Shown: piece after piece, positions 11,426 to 23,957 of the stretch | Layout: each line of letters starts with the position of its first letter | Position numbering within the stretch: position 1 is the first letter of the stretch | Source: Phoronis australis | Lineage: Eukaryota; Phoronida; Phoronidae | Assembly (NCBI GenBank): GCA_002633005.1 | Contig: NMRA01000252.1 | Location: 172,267-229,777 of the forward strand | DNA: 57,511 nt | Direction of reading: 5' to 3' | Position numbers and translations under genes: made by a program | Notes under the pieces: model-generated | Told to the model about the DNA's origin: nothing | The model's input: the letters and a program-made list of their open reading frames with translations, nothing else | Database searches by the model: none

Positions 11426-12947
11426 CATCTGGCGACTTGAATCAGAAGAGGCAAGGAGTCTTTCAGTGGTTTGTTTTCAACTCAGTAGGCCCAGCCTACT
11501 TGCGTCAAATGATCCGTCATGTACATTTTATTTACAGCAAGTGTTTGTTTACGTGTCAGAAAAAAAGGACAGCATACTCAACCGATGGCCAATTATAAAC
11601 ACATCCTTAAGAAATTGACGTTTCAATCGGATTTTGATGGACCTTGAACGTAGCCACTTTCCATAGGTGACCTGCTTGTCGATTTAAAATAACTACTACT
11701 CAGCTTAGACCCATGTTGATGAAATTATGGCAAAACAAATTCGCTCTAAATTTATTATGACAAAAAATTAAAATTGACGTCTTTTAGCCCCAAACCACTA
11801 CTTCCCTGCCACTTTTAGAGATAAGCCAACACAACACTAGATTGTGAAAGCAAACTTCTTGCAGATTCCAAAATTGTGGTCCATAATGCCAACCAAACAG
11901 ATTGTTTTAGCAATTCTGGTGTGAGGCCTTCTTTAACTCGCAGTAGACTTTTTGTAGCTACACAGAGCTGCAACAATGGGACATGGCGTCGCCATTTTGA
12001 TTAAAAGTGTAATTACATCCGAACTAGTCGACTTTTTCTCATTCTCAAAATGTTCACAAATACAAACAAACCGGATTCACTGAAGCTACTAGTAATGCCT
12101 ACATTTAAACTGTCGCCAAACTTGACCAACCCCAAATATTTAATATCTAGTGTAAATTGAACGTGGCTGCAGTTGAACTGTAACGCTTAATTGGGATACT
12201 TTCTAATCATGACTCAATAAGGCAGAACGTTCATGTATTGTTCACTTTGGTAAAGCGGAAAACGTGAGAAAAGTGCAGTTCATTGTTCTCGTGCAAAAAC
12301 TAAAATTCAAGGTAATACATTTAAAAGATGTCGTCTTATAACAAACTTTTGTTTGTTTATAAAGTTTTGGTGTGCATTACACTTTAAAAGTTTAACGATT
12401 GTCAAAACTCGTGCTTGTATCATTTTTAGACATTGCTGCATTCGTCAAATGCCAATGGTAAAGCTGAGATGGAGCAACTGAGCATCAGATATCATTTTAG
12501 AATATAGGTGGACATGCATGCAATTTGTGTGTGGTACCATGGAGAGCTTGTTGAATAATAGTTTAACAGGCTTGTGTAAAGTGAGGTAAAAAACGCTAAA
12601 TAATGACAGCACTCCCATACTGTGGGCAACGAATGTTTTATTTGTTGTTCCAGTTGAATCAAACAAAGTTGCGAAATGCATAACTTGTGAACTGGGTATA
12701 TTCAATGTTTATCAGGGGCTAGATTAACTGATATGGACTGGCTTCTCACCTGCATGCTTTTTTAACAAAATGAGATCTTCAAGCACAGAAACTGAATCGG
12801 GGACAACAACGAATGTTATAAACTGGCCTCGTTTTTAAGAATTAAATGTATTAGTTAAATGTTGATATCCCGTGCGATGTTTTCCAACATGTTTATGGCG
12901 ACATCAATTGCCAGTTTGGTGATCCTGGGCGTTCCGGCAATAATGTG

Positions 12948-13006
12948 TGACGTTGTACGATTGAAGTGTACGTCACCTGAAGCCTGAACGTGTGTCGTCT
13001 ATATAA
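12948..13006 (+). promoter_or_regulatory. Candidate gene 2 promoter: two CRE-like half sites and TATATAA
   Basis: TGACGT (12948-12953), TACGTCA (12969-12975) and TATATAA (13000-13006) are spaced as in a compact TATA promoter. The first ATG of gene 2 (13047) would be about 15-20 bases beyond the expected start site, giving a very short leader. A splice acceptor reading of the region (CAG ending at 13061) is the competing view. Confidence 0.35.
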
Positions 13007-13046
13007 CTACAAGGTGAAACGTGGTTCAGAAATATCTTATACACAA

Positions 13047-14139
13047 ATGAGTCCGTCACAGGTCAAGTGCTGTCACAAGCAGTGTGCAAACCAGGAATAC
13101 AATTATACAACACTACACGATCACAAACGGAATGTGAATGGGATACCAATGTGCAAAAGAAAGAAGGAAACGATACGACAGAAAGATATAAACAGAAAAC
13201 TTGGAGCACAACGGAAGATCCTTTTAAGAAACATGCAGAGTATTGAAGATTGGGTGAAGAACCAGATTTGGACAAAAGGAGATACTAGTGACGACATCAC
13301 ACAGTACAATCGTTTACAACTCCTGCCTACAGAATGCCAAGACACAACCAATACGTTGGCTATGGAATGCAAAGGTGACCAGTATACTGCTAACGAAAAA
13401 AATCAGCGTCTTCGCCGTGACCATTGTTTGTACGATTGCACCCATTTCTGTAGTAAGCCAAACGATTTTGAGAACTTTGAAAATCGAATGGTTCAAAATC
13501 ACGGCGATACATTTAACCGGCAAAAAAGTCGTATCTCGTTAAATTTTAGCAGCAAAAAAAGGAAACGGCACAAAAAGAAGTTTAACATGAAACGTGACGT
13601 GATAGCAAAAAAAGAGAATAGCACAGACAGTAAGTATTCGCGAAACAAAAATAAACAAGAGACAACAAAGAAAGAAAAGATAGATACCACGAAAAAAAAC
13701 AAAAAGTCGAAAAGAAGTGTCTCAAATATTACGAAAGCCTCATCAACAACAGACGCTTCCAGGATAAAACGGAAGAAGAAGAAAGAAAAAGAAAAGAAAT
13801 CTAGTCAATCTACACCGGAGTTGACCACTTCACAAGAAAAACAAGATGCACCTGTCTACAAAGAACCAGGTGTGGAGGAGGCAAAAACTGTTGAAGAAGA
13901 CCATGACGAAACAGCGTGCATTTCAAAAAGAGCGTCTTTTTCAAGTGAGGACGAGAAAGCAATGCGAGACGAACTTCAAAAACTTAAAGAAAAAGTTCGT
14001 TCACTGGAAAGCGACTTGGGTATTTCCGGGGGAAGCGAATTGCATTCGTCACAAGAAAGTTACCGTGAGCTTCATCGCATACGGTTAGAAAGGTACATGG
14101 GCAGAAAGGAAAAAAGACGCGTCCAAACAAAAAAATCGA
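13047..14139 (+). CDS. Gene 2, exon 1: Lys-rich protein with short Cys clusters and a coiled coil
   Basis: The frame is open from 12981. The first ATG (13047) gives about 364 residues before the donor. N-terminal Cys/His cluster VKCCHKQC (residues 6-13), a second cluster DHCLYDCTHFC (about 124-134), then a long Lys/Ser/Thr-rich stretch (about 160-275), an acidic segment, and a coiled-coil-like end (MRDELQKLKEKVRSLE, about 306-321). The end matches gene 1 exon 1 in position and pattern. A strong donor (TCGA|GTAAGTAC) starts at 14140 and leaves phase 1. The frame runs to a stop at 14207 in intron-like sequence. Its partner exon is most likely 24006-25363. No known family recognised. Confidence 0.68.
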
Positions 14140-14324
14140 GTAAGTACAGTGAACATGGGGCTTCTGTTTCCGTGTTTCTTAGTCGTATTCCTAGTACGAG
14201 GATATAACGTCCCGGCAAGCATAGCCTCAACGGTTTTCAACCTTGAGCACTATAGTTAAAAATGTCCACGCAACATATTTGTGTTTCAAACTTGAGCAGA
14301 TCCCATTGTACATAGAAATAGCAT

Positions 14325-14690
14325 TTTGGTGTAACCTGGACTCAAAAAAATCGAATTCGAAATTATCTTTCACATTTTCCGTTCTGTTAATGACCTTCAC
14401 AACACCTATATCTTAGTCTGCTCTCCAGCAGATTATGGTTTACGCATATGAGAGTCTTTCCAACTTTGCAAAGTCTGGGTTCGAGTTCAAAATCGATATT
14501 TCAAGAAATACTCAAAACTGGGAGTTCAGAATGGTGGAATCACCAAATGCAAAATAGGACTAAGCAGTCATCCATTTCAACCGTAATATCCTTGGGTGCA
14601 GAACAATAAACAAGAATCTTGACCTCTTACTATAGTGGAATAGAACATGTCATTTGGAGTAAAAAAGTTAGGCCCTAGGCCTGGACTTGT
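14325..14690. mobile_element. Diverged MITE-like repeat
   Basis: It has short stretches in common with the 26.5-kb and 34.4-kb elements (TCGAATTCGAAATTA, GTTCGAGTTCAAAATCG, and a GGCCCTAGGCC end). Alignment by eye only; ends uncertain. Confidence 0.3.
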
Positions 14691-15644
14691 GAAAAAATGC
14701 GTAAATGCGTTAAGCCAGCAAGCGTTCGTGCAATGTTTTTTTTTGTAATTATCGAGGGTTTTCACCGTGTATAATACTTAAAAACGTTAAATCTAATTTT
14801 GAATTTTAAAGTAAAGTTAATAATTTTTGGTTTCTCCTCACGTGATGTCATCAGTGGAAGATGAGTTGACAGCATGTGTACTTGTATAATGGCGGTGGTA
14901 GCGATTGTAAGCTACGAACACTTAAATAGCAAGATTGACGAATATCATTAAGGCAGGAATGCAGATGGGGGTGAAGACGACACTCCAGACATATTTGAAA
15001 CAGAAAACAAGTTAAACCTCGCCATTTCGGCAGACTTTGCGTGCTTGTACGAACTCAACCCACCTACACCGGCGAGTGACCCCGAGTAAGAGCATATTCA
15101 GTTTACGGACACTAGTCCTGATTTCAGAACTAATATTTCTGAGGGGTATTTACATTTTTATATTGAATCGCGATTTAATTTTCAAAACTCTTTAGTGTCA
15201 AGAAGTATGCATATGTCTGGAACTGTTAATCTATAAGCAAAGGTTGTACCCTGTCTAAGTTCAGCAGAGAATAGCAGCAAAATTGAATTCATTTCTTCGA
15301 ATGCCAAGAACGATCATAACTAATTATGGTGATGCTAACTGGATTTTATTTCTGATAAATGATACTCGTTTCTGTCTTGTCTGTCCCAAACTTTTGAAAA
15401 CTTTGTACTGATTTTTCGTCGGATATTTCGGTCTCATAGTGCCCGACTTCGGTCTCTGTTCCGGCTATTGCGGTCGGTGACTTCAAACTATTTGCTGGGC
15501 TTCTGCTTTAAATTTCTACGATTGGGCATTGACATATATGTTGATAGCATGCATTTCCACAAACTCTTGAAAAATAATATAGACTGATGGAAACTTACTG
15601 CAATCATATTTATTATCTCAGTCACAATTCGATGCCGAGGCTCT

Positions 15645-15727
15645 CAATATGTGCCTGACAACTACGTTCCCGGCAATGGTACGACACTCATACTTAATAT
15701 GTGTCTGACAACCGCGTTCCCAGCTAT
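15645..15727. repeat. Left remnant of the 50-base minisatellite
   Basis: About 1.6 units of the same repeat found at 17376-18190 (ATGTGCCTGACAAC...TTCCCGGCAATGG). It is separated from the main array by the Gypsy remnant, so the retrotransposon landed inside the array. Confidence 0.75.
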
Positions 15728-15932
15728 TGTAGTCAGATATTGTCGTATAAAAGTGAACTGAATGTGGAAACTGAGAAGCCATGTTTATTCACCATTACAT
15801 GAGTCAGGAACAGGACACACAGAAGTATGGGTAACTCATGAAATTGGGTCACAGTCCACGGGAGATAGATGACCCACTAACTCATAACACTGACAATAGG
15901 TGGCGCTAGTGACATCCATTTAACAGTTCACA
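15728..15932 (-). mobile_element. Probable 3' LTR of the Gypsy remnant
   Basis: On the minus strand the block starts TGTGAACTG and ends CTGACTACA, so it has TG...CA ends, about 205 bases. It is preceded by a purine-leaning GTGTGGAGAAATGT. It lies just downstream of the integrase remains, as expected for a 3' LTR. Confidence 0.55.
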
Positions 15933-17375
15933 ACATTTCTCCACACTTAGTTGAAGGAAAACCGAAAACAACAACTAACAACAGCACAGTTCACGAATCT
16001 CTAAGGAACTCTCTTGGAATATGTCAAACGATCGGGAGGTTTAGAGACTCGTGCATTGCGACGTAACGGAAGAGCAACTGGGGTTACGCGGCGAGTTCGA
16101 AATACCAGCAGTAACATCATCCTGAGTCCCTTCTGTTGTGGGAACAGGAATTGTGGACGAGGAGTCAACAGGAATGTCCAAATTTGACGGTTCCATGACT
16201 GTTTTGTGTTCAGTGTCCAAAGAAGCTCTGGCACTTTCGGTTTCATTTGACTGACTTGACGTTAACTCGTCGTCCACCTTCACATCATCTGAAAGACCAA
16301 TCAGATGATCAACATGACCAAATCTAACTTTTCCCTGGGCTTTAACCAGATACGTAAGTGGTCCACACACTCTCACAATACAACCTTTGATCCACTTGTC
16401 CCTGCCCTTATTGTGGTTTCTTACCAAAACAGGTTGAAACATTTCCAAAGTTTTCAATTTACTGCTAACATCTACAGCATTAGACTTACATTCAATAGAC
16501 TCTGCAGAGTTTGCTTTCAACAAGGAAAAACGAATTCTGGGTTCTCGTTTCAAAAGTATCTCCGCTGGAGTTTTACCCGTGACACTGTGTAGTGTGTTAC
16601 GATAACTCATCAAAAAACTACCGTAATCCGTGATTAAGAGTACTGTATGCCTTGTTATCGTGAACCTGAGGGATCAAAGCTTGCTTAATAGTCTGAACCC
16701 CTCTTTCTGCACTACCATTTGAGGCTGGATGGTAAGGAGGTACTAAAACTTGCTTAGCGCCATTCACCTCAAGAAAAATACGAAAATCAGCCGACGTGAA
16801 CTGAGGTCCATTATCGGAAACTACTTGTTCCGGCACACCATAAGCCGCAAATAAACGTATCAGAATGTCAATAGTCTTTTCACCAGTAACACTAGCCATG
16901 GCGAAAACTTCAAGCCATCTAAAATAGGTGTCTACAATAATAACAAAGTACTGTCCTTCCTTTTCAGCATAATCTATATGTATACGTTGCCAAATTCTAG
17001 TCGAACGAGGCCATGGCAACTTAAAGCAAGAAGGTGCATTGCGTGAATGCAGACACGCATCACACGAACTAACAACATCCTCAATTGATTTATCAATCCT
17101 AGGCCACCACACATGACTACGTACTGAGGCCTTCATTCGGGAGGTACCAGGATGTTCAAAATACAGTTTACTTAAAATTGTTTCCTGAGTTTAGTAGGGA
17201 TATCAACTCGTAAGCCCCACAACAGACAACCCTTGTCAACCGATAACTCGCCTTTGCGAGTATCTGGCCTCAAATCCTCATCTGGACAAAAACTAGGCCA
17301 ACCCTTAAAAGATAACTGATAAACCTGAGCCATCACAGAGTAGGACTTAGTCTTACTAGCAATATCACTAACTTA
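15933..17375 (-). pseudogene. Ty3/Gypsy pol remnant: integrase with frameshifts
   Basis: Minus-strand translation gives the sequence leading into integrase (LSVDKGCLLWG near 17230), the H-x4-G and later C-x2-C of the zinc-binding head (about 17050-17150), core pieces with HIDYAEKEG and the SDNGPQF signature (about 16800), YHPASNGSAERG (about 16700), and the tail with GKTPAEILLKREPR. The reading frame is broken near 16615 and again near 17180. Upstream pol, gag and the 5' LTR are missing, so this is a dead 3' fragment. It sits in inverse orientation inside the gene 2 intron. Confidence 0.85.
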
Positions 17376-18190
17376 GCTTCAAGGGTACAACACTCATACT
17401 CAATATGTGCCTGACAATCACGTTCCCAGCAATGGTACAACACTCATACACAATATGTGCTTGACAACCACGTTCTCAGCAATGGTACAACACTCATACT
17501 CAATATGTGCCTGACAACCACTTTCCCGGTAATGGCACAACACTCATACTCAATATGTGCCTAAAAACCACTTTCCCGGCAATGGTACAACACTCATACT
17601 CAATATGTGCCTGACAACTACGTTCCCAGCAGTTGTACAACACTCATACTCAATATCTGCCCGACAACCACGTTCTCAGTAATGACGCATTACTCATATT
17701 CAATATGTGCCTGACAACCACGTTCCCAGTAATGGTACAACACTCATACTCAATATTTGCCTGACAACCACGTTCCCAGCAATAAATGATACAACACTCG
17801 TACTCAATATGTGCCTGACAACCACGTTTCCAGCAATAAATGGTACAATACTCATACTCAATATGTGCTTGACAACCACGTTCCCAGTAATGGTACAACA
17901 CTCATACTCATATATGCCTGACAACTACGTTCCCAGCAATGGTACACCACTCATTCTTAATATGTGCCTGAAAACCACGTCCCCAGTAATGGTACAACAC
18001 TCATACTCTTATACGCCTGACAATTACGTTCCCAGCAATGGTACAACACTCATACTCAATATGTGCCGTCAACCACGTACCCAGCAATGGTACAACATTC
18101 ATACTCAATATGTGCCGTCAACCACGTTCCCAGCAATGGTACAACACTGCCTCAATATGTGTCTGACAACCACGTTTCCAGCAATGGTAT
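17376..18190. repeat. Minisatellite, about 16 copies of a 50-base unit
   Basis: The unit contains CTCAATATGTGCCTGACAAC, CACGTTCCCAGCAATGG and TACAACACTCATA. Some units are shortened or expanded (an ATAA insertion near 17785 and 17835). Because 50 is not a multiple of three, it gives long open frames in several phases that are not genes. Confidence 0.9.
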
Positions 18191-18479
18191 AACAAAAACA
18201 CTACATATATTTCGAATGCACTTACATGTTGGAGAAACCTTCATCAAATATCCACTTCTGCGATGGGTTGAAGCACGGTTCTTCAAAATGGGCTGATCAT
18301 AACGTGGCCCCTGAACTGATCGCCTGCACCGTGGATTGACATAACCGTTTCTGACGCACGTACGCACCTGCGCCACTTCTGGGTTATCTTATATCGTCTT
18401 ATGGTAACACAGAAATTGAAATATTGTCTGTCTGACTGCTATTACTGCATCCTTTGCAAACGCACCTTTCCGTAATACT

Positions 18480-19660
18480 CGTCTAAGGCAATAGTCAAAG
18501 AATGTTAAACTGCATTTATGATTATTGCTCTTCTTGGGGCATGAGTGTAAATCCCTGTTTTCAGAAATGGCCGCCAACTCAGAGCATATGAGAAGTGGTA
18601 TTATGGAAATCAAGTAGCGGAGGTTGTCTCCCAATATGAATATCGTGGAATATTTTTACACCAAGATTAGTTTGGTCCAAAGCCACTAAAACTCTGGCAC
18701 GTCAAGGTAGTAAAGCTGCTATGTCTATCTCTGAAATTAGAAACCGGTGCACGGAATTACCATTGAGTCTTTCACTTGAACTGTTTGATAAAATTGCTGT
18801 GCCAACTATGTGCTACGGTGCGGAAATCTGGGGATTCAAAGAATATGAATGGCTTGAAAATGTATTTGTTAAATTCTGTAAAATTGCTCTTGGATTTGGA
18901 AACTCTTGCTCAAATGCAGCTGTATTGGGTTAATGTGGAATTTATCCGCTCTATGCAAAGTACGATGTCACATGTGTAAAATATTGGCTAAAGTTATTGA
19001 AAATGCAACCTACTAGATACGCTAGAGCGGCTTATGACATGCTAGCTGATTTTGATCGGAATGGAAGAAATACTTGGGTATCTTCTGTTAGACAATTGCT
19101 ATCAAAATACGGTTCTTATGAAATTTGGTTGAATCCAGTTGTCACGTGCGAATTCTCGTTTTTAAGTATCTTCGCTCAAAGAGTTAATGACTGCTATGAG
19201 CAAGGTTGGCGATTAGAAATTGAGCATAATGCAAAACTTAAATACTATTGTAACCTTAAGACTCTGTACTGTTTTGAGCCATATCTTAAGTTACCATTAC
19301 ATGACAGTCTTATTCAAGTGTTTACTTTTTTACGTTGCTCCAACCATAGACTACAAGTGGAAGTGGGTAAACATGACAAAGTGGAATATTACAATAGATT
19401 ATGTTTGATTTGCAATGATGGTCTTGTAGAGGATGAATGCCACTTCCTGTTGATTTGCAAGAGATATTGTGAACTTAGGTCACGTTTTATGAAAGAAGTT
19501 CAATGGAAGCATCCAACTAAAGAATCCTGTGCACGCCTTATTTTATGAGTACGTGTGTTTCGTAATGTGATTCGTATTCTAAATCAACCAAACGGGCTGA
19601 TCAAAATGCGCATCCGGTATAGAAGAATTTGCAGAGTTCTGAAGTTTTACAATGCTTTCT
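18480..19660 (+). pseudogene. Non-LTR retrotransposon, 3' part of reverse-transcriptase protein, broken
   Basis: Translation in changing frames gives a SSWGMSVN segment, FRNGRQL, WSKATKTLARQ, a LFDKIAVPTMCYGAEIWG block and a Cys/His end (CLICNDGLVEDECHFLLICK, about 19405-19465). This order is typical of the end of LINE reverse transcriptases, with a terminal zinc-knuckle-like motif. Stops and frameshifts near 18670, 18935 and 19548 show it is dead. The clade cannot be assigned by eye. Confidence 0.8.
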
Positions 19661-19669
19661 TCGTTATAC

Positions 19670-19990
19670 AGAATTGGTTAAATACACGACACTTGTCGTT
19701 GTTAACAGTCTCTATTCCGTTGCGTTCGTATCCTCGGAACAAAGTTCGACACTAACGGAACATTGGTAAAGCAAATGACCAAGAGACGTGGTTGAAAGAC
19801 ATACGCTATTTCGAAACATACTTGTGTTCTCAAGTGGAAATAAAATGACACAGTAACACCACCACAGAGCAAACGGTACGCTGTAGTACCATACACGGCA
19901 CGTGTGAAATACTGCAAAGAATGACACATGAAGGCGGTAACAGGAAAGTGTAGCGTCTAATTGGCTATTACTCAATAAAGAGGTGGATCG
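19670..19990. repeat. Dispersed repeat, inverted relative to 23690-23957
   Basis: It shares GACACTTGTCG-like, TATCCTCGGAACAAAGTTCG, GGAAATAAAATGACACAGTA and CACCACAGAGCAAA phrases with the reverse complement of 23690-23957. It could be an LTR or the tail of the preceding LINE; neither is shown. Confidence 0.65.
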
Positions 19991-20914
19991 TAGAAAACAA
20001 ATCCTGGTGAATAATGGCTACACGAATGCTCTTGTAGACCGTCATATTAGTCGATTCTTATCCAAAAATTATCGTGAATCCACTGCACTTAGCACTGTGT
20101 GACCAAAAAGGTATTTTACAAAAAAAAACTGTTATGTCCGATAATTACCTCTAGGACGAACACGCCATTAACAAACTCAGCTGGGATAATGTTAAAGTTT
20201 GTAAGCCCGATGATTACCTCGATGTCATTACTTGTTATCGGAATAGGAAGTCCTTCAACTTCGTCATGAAAAATAACATTTCTAAAGCGAAAGCCCGCCC
20301 CGTTGCCCATTGTAGTGTTCTTTATGAGTTTGTATGCCCTGTGAGCGAATGTCTTCGTTTAAATGTCAAACAGTAATACATTGGCACCCCCCAATGACTT
20401 CAAACATGGGATATGCAGAATCGATCTTTGACGCGTTTCATTGGCTAACATTTTTGGCCATTTTTGCAAATTTCCGGATTCACCAACGAAAGTTTCGGGC
20501 CACTGCATAACACGTAATAAAGCGTTACAAAACAGCGGTGTTTCTACTAATTCTTAAGCGATAAACTTACCAAACTTTGTGGTGGACAAATATGTTTATC
20601 TTTCCCGTAAGATATCCTTATTACATGTACCAAATATCCACGACAATATCCCTGATATCGCACTGCAGCACTGGTCGGTTCCGTTGTTAGCATGCAAGCG
20701 GTGCCCGGAAGACAATCGCGATTCAGAGATGTGCGTCTCTTTTTTATCGCATAGGACAGCCAAAGGGAAAATGACAACCCAATTAATCACCAAACGACGG
20801 CCTAGTCTTTACTTTCAAACCCTTTACTTGTTTCTGGGGCTACGTGCGTGAAATATGATTTGTCTGGTTGTGGCCTTGAAGAGCGAATACGTGAGCTCAC
20901 TTGAACCCATGCTA
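19991..20914. other. Intronic stretch without recognised features
   Basis: A 64-codon minus frame at 20116-20310 has GAGGTAAT donor-like motifs twice but no support. Nothing else was seen. Confidence 0.35.
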
Positions 20915-21830
20915 TTCACTTATTGTGAAATAGTTTGGCTAATGCTTAGAGTTCACGGATCCCCGCGACATGTACATTGCTGTATACTACCGCCACCAGA
21001 TGACACTGGTGAATCCGTAGAACACCTCATCACTTCAGTTCACAAAATTACTAATAATAATGGCGGTGATTTCAACTGCCCTCACATGCACTGAAACACC
21101 AACTCAACCCCTCTAAACACACCAAACAGAATCCTCTGTGACAAACTTCTTGACATTATTCAAGACAACTTCCTTCAACAAACAGTAACAAAACGTAACC
21201 GTGAAGACAATACACGTGATCTCTTCCTAACAAACAATCCCAGTAGCATTGTTAAAACTGAGGTCATCCCTGTAAATTCTGCTACACAAAAACAAAAACC
21301 TAGAAAATTCTACATATTCAATAAAGGAAAATACGATGAGCTAAAAACATACGTACTGTAGCTACTTTCTGAAACAAGGTCATAATTCCTGCTCCGTAAA
21401 CGACATGTCGTTCGTCTTTTGCAACACATGTCCTTGATGCTACTGAACGCTTCATCCTCCACAAAACTACAAGACCAAAATACCGAATTCCTTGGATAAA
21501 TCCCAAAATTAAAAAAATTCTCAGAAAAAGATACAATCTCTTTCGCCCCTCAAAACGTACTGGTAATGAATCTGACATAGAAAACTTCCTAAATCTTAGG
21601 AAACTAGTCCAACAAGAAACCTGCAAAGCCTCCTGGAATTACATCAACAATATATTACATCTTCCCAAAGTAATAATCCAAAATTATTTTACTCTTTCAT
21701 CAAAAGTCTCAACAAAGGATTACCAAGTATTGCTCCTTTGAAAAAAGATGGCATTCTACACTTTGACCCAAAAACAAAATCATAAATATTAAGCACACAC
21801 TTTCCTCGGTCTTCACAAAAGACGATGGTG
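20915..21830 (+). pseudogene. APE-type non-LTR retrotransposon fragment (endonuclease and start of RT)
   Basis: Shifting frames read CEIVWLMLRVHGS, PPPDDTGESVEHL, the GGDFNCPH endonuclease signature (about 21062-21085), a NREDNTRDLFLTN block, then the linker (PKIKKILRKRYNLFRPSKRT near 21505-21565) and FIKSLNKGLPSIAPLKKDG at the start of the RT region. Many frameshifts and stops. CR1-like order, but the clade is not certain. It is a different element from the one at 18.5 kb. Confidence 0.75.
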
Positions 21831-22239
21831 CAGATACACCTGACAAGGTTACAAGCCCCTACAATTCAATGCATGATATAACCTCACAAGCCTCGCTGCC
21901 CGGTCTAAAGTCGGTAACGCAGTGATTTCTGCTGGCTTCTCAAAACATTTGCACTTAATAACTCTTCAAGGCATTACAAGTTGTATCTAATGAGAGAATT
22001 TGTTTCAATTTGATATTAGTTATTATTGGTTGGGGAGAGAATAATTCATGTTAAAACAGAACGCACAATAATAAAAGTCAACGTGGCAACTCGCAATCCC
22101 GACTTAGTGTTGATCCGACGAAGACTTCGCAGGTCGATCGTTAGGTTTCACAGGTTATCAATTCAAACAGGAATACACTGATCAAGAAATACTAGAGAAG
22201 CTCCGTGAACGTGCACAGACAACGGAACGTGGACAATTC

Positions 22240-22700
22240 CCAAAACCGAAAACTCATTAGGCACAACATTTGATTTCAGCCTCAGTCTCTTTTTCTGCCC
22301 TGGCGTGAGCTGTTTGGTTAGCCGGGATTTCATCGTTAGTGAAACCAGTGACGACGAAATGCCGACCGCTGACAAACACGGAGAAGTTTCACGGCCTCAT
22401 ACTTGATATTAACGGCGTAGTTATCATTATTCACTACCGCGAGCCACTTCCGAAGCATTATGGGCTCTCGAGGAAATCGAAAAAACATATGCCCGCTTTC
22501 CTCGCAGCTCAAGCGAGAACGATATACTACACCATAGCGGCACTCACTCTGCAGAACTACTGACGTCAGTGCGTCGTTATTCACCTTCCTCACAGGTTAA
22601 CGCGACACCTCTCGGCGAGGTAAGATCCACTGAATACGAGGTGATGTGGATATAGATCGATTAAGACGGTGACAAAAACTGATTTAATCGGGTGACATTC
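22240..22700 (-). pseudogene. Decayed THAP-domain copy
   Basis: On the minus strand a start at 22535 is followed by stops where the 35.4-kb copy has Trp and Cys codons. Downstream pieces in other frames read FFRFPREPIMLRKWLAVV and LTPGQKKRLRLKSN, which fit the middle and end of a THAP zinc finger. The upstream 140 bases (GGTTAACGCGACACCTCTCGG and beyond) also match 35210-35380 in inverse orientation, so it is a repeat family. THAP domains occur in P-element-type transposases and in host proteins derived from them. Confidence 0.75.
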
Positions 22701-23689
22701 TCCTTTAAAACTAGTGAAATGCGTTTCGATTTGTGACTGACCTATTTTCCCCGTACTTGGAGTATTGAGGAGCAAACTCGAATTACCCGATGGAAACCCC
22801 CACGGAGTCGGGAATTATTTCGAGGCTATGCATATCGTGGAAAACTAATTGCTGAGTTCGTAAACAGCATAAGTATCACATTTTGTTGTGAAATTTGCAT
22901 TCCCGCGGAGCCAATTACGTTATTCTGTTAGGGCATCGTTTCAAGCTTTTTTTTGAGAGATGTTTTTCAAACGTCGAATTGCAAAATTTGAGCTGCGAGC
23001 AAAACGTGGACGGAATTTGCACTCCGAGTTTTTCGGATCTTTAACACCTTTGACGACAGCCAGTAGCATGCAGGTCAGAACTACCAAAATACCGGACACA
23101 TCCTCCCTTTTCACATCGCAAACTTAACTACTCGAATGCACGTGTCAGTAAGAGAGCACTGATTCAACTTTCACGTCGGCAACTTGCCTTGCTCTTTACA
23201 GCCTTTCAATGGCGGTAGTGAAGAACTGTAACGCCGTACCTGCATGAACGAACTCAATTTTGCGATCTGGAATTTGTAAGTATTTAACGCTGCAGGTAAA
23301 AGCATAATTTAAGCATTTTCTCGATGATCTAAAAAAATTAATTTTGGCGCGTAAAAATGGCGGGAAAATTTTGCAACTTGGCATTTATGAATGCGAACTG
23401 GATTTTGAAAATGCAACCTGGGATTTTGGCAAGGTCGCAAAATGCGACCTGTCGATTTTAATAGCGTCGAGCCCTGATTGTTCAAACGGTTTTCTGTTTT
23501 TCCCGTCGGTTATCTAAGCATCTTCAAAATGGCGCCATCCAAGAACATTTTCTGCAATGTCATGAACGTAAAATCAACGGTCAAGAAATTGTGGAAAATG
23601 CGTCAACTCCATACATGGAGCTGCATTTGAAAGTATTGGAGTCCCTTTTGATTGGATTTGAGAAGCCTGCATTTGTTTGCATGACTTTC

Positions 23690-23957
23690 CTGTTACCCAC
23701 CATTTGTCATTGTTTGCGGTATTTTAGACCTGCCGTGTCCCACTGTGTACATGTAATTTACTAGCTTTTGCTCTGTGGTGGTATTACTGTGTCATTTTAT
23801 TTCCACGTGAGAATAAAGCAAGCATATTTCGAAAAAGCGTGTGTCAGTTGCTTTACCAATGTTCTGTTAGGTGTCGAACTTTGTTCCGAGGATACGAACA
23901 CAATGGAATAAAGATTGTTAATTACGACAGGTGTCGTGTACTTAACCAATTTTGGAT
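23690..23957. repeat. Dispersed repeat beside gene 2 exon 2, inverted relative to 19670-19990
   Basis: It ends within about 50 bases of the predicted acceptor of exon 2. In this orientation it carries two AATAAA motifs (about 23813 and 23908), which would suit an LTR, but no boundaries are proved. Confidence 0.6.

Larger units (their letters stand above)
7118..12940. other. Spacer or intron sequence after gene 1
   Basis: No exon with the family composition was found. Short open frames have no recognisable motif. A weak two-copy duplication lies at 7845-7965 (CATGGCCGAGCAC repeated). Two possible element remnants and a minisatellite are listed separately. If the donor at 7118 is used, the 3' exons of gene 1 must lie here, but I cannot point to them. 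Confidence 0.4.

Noticed and set aside
17376-18190. Regular repeat that might be taken for a CRISPR array
   Set aside because: The whole 50-base unit is repeated with no unique spacers, and the window is animal DNA.
17707-18192. 161-codon frame with repeated peptide units
   Set aside because: Product of the 50-base minisatellite; similar frames appear in other phases and on both strands.
20116-20310. 64-codon minus frame with two GAGGTAAT donor-like sites, possibly a first exon
   Set aside because: No acceptor partner, promoter or homology could be pointed to; it lies in a repeat-rich intron.
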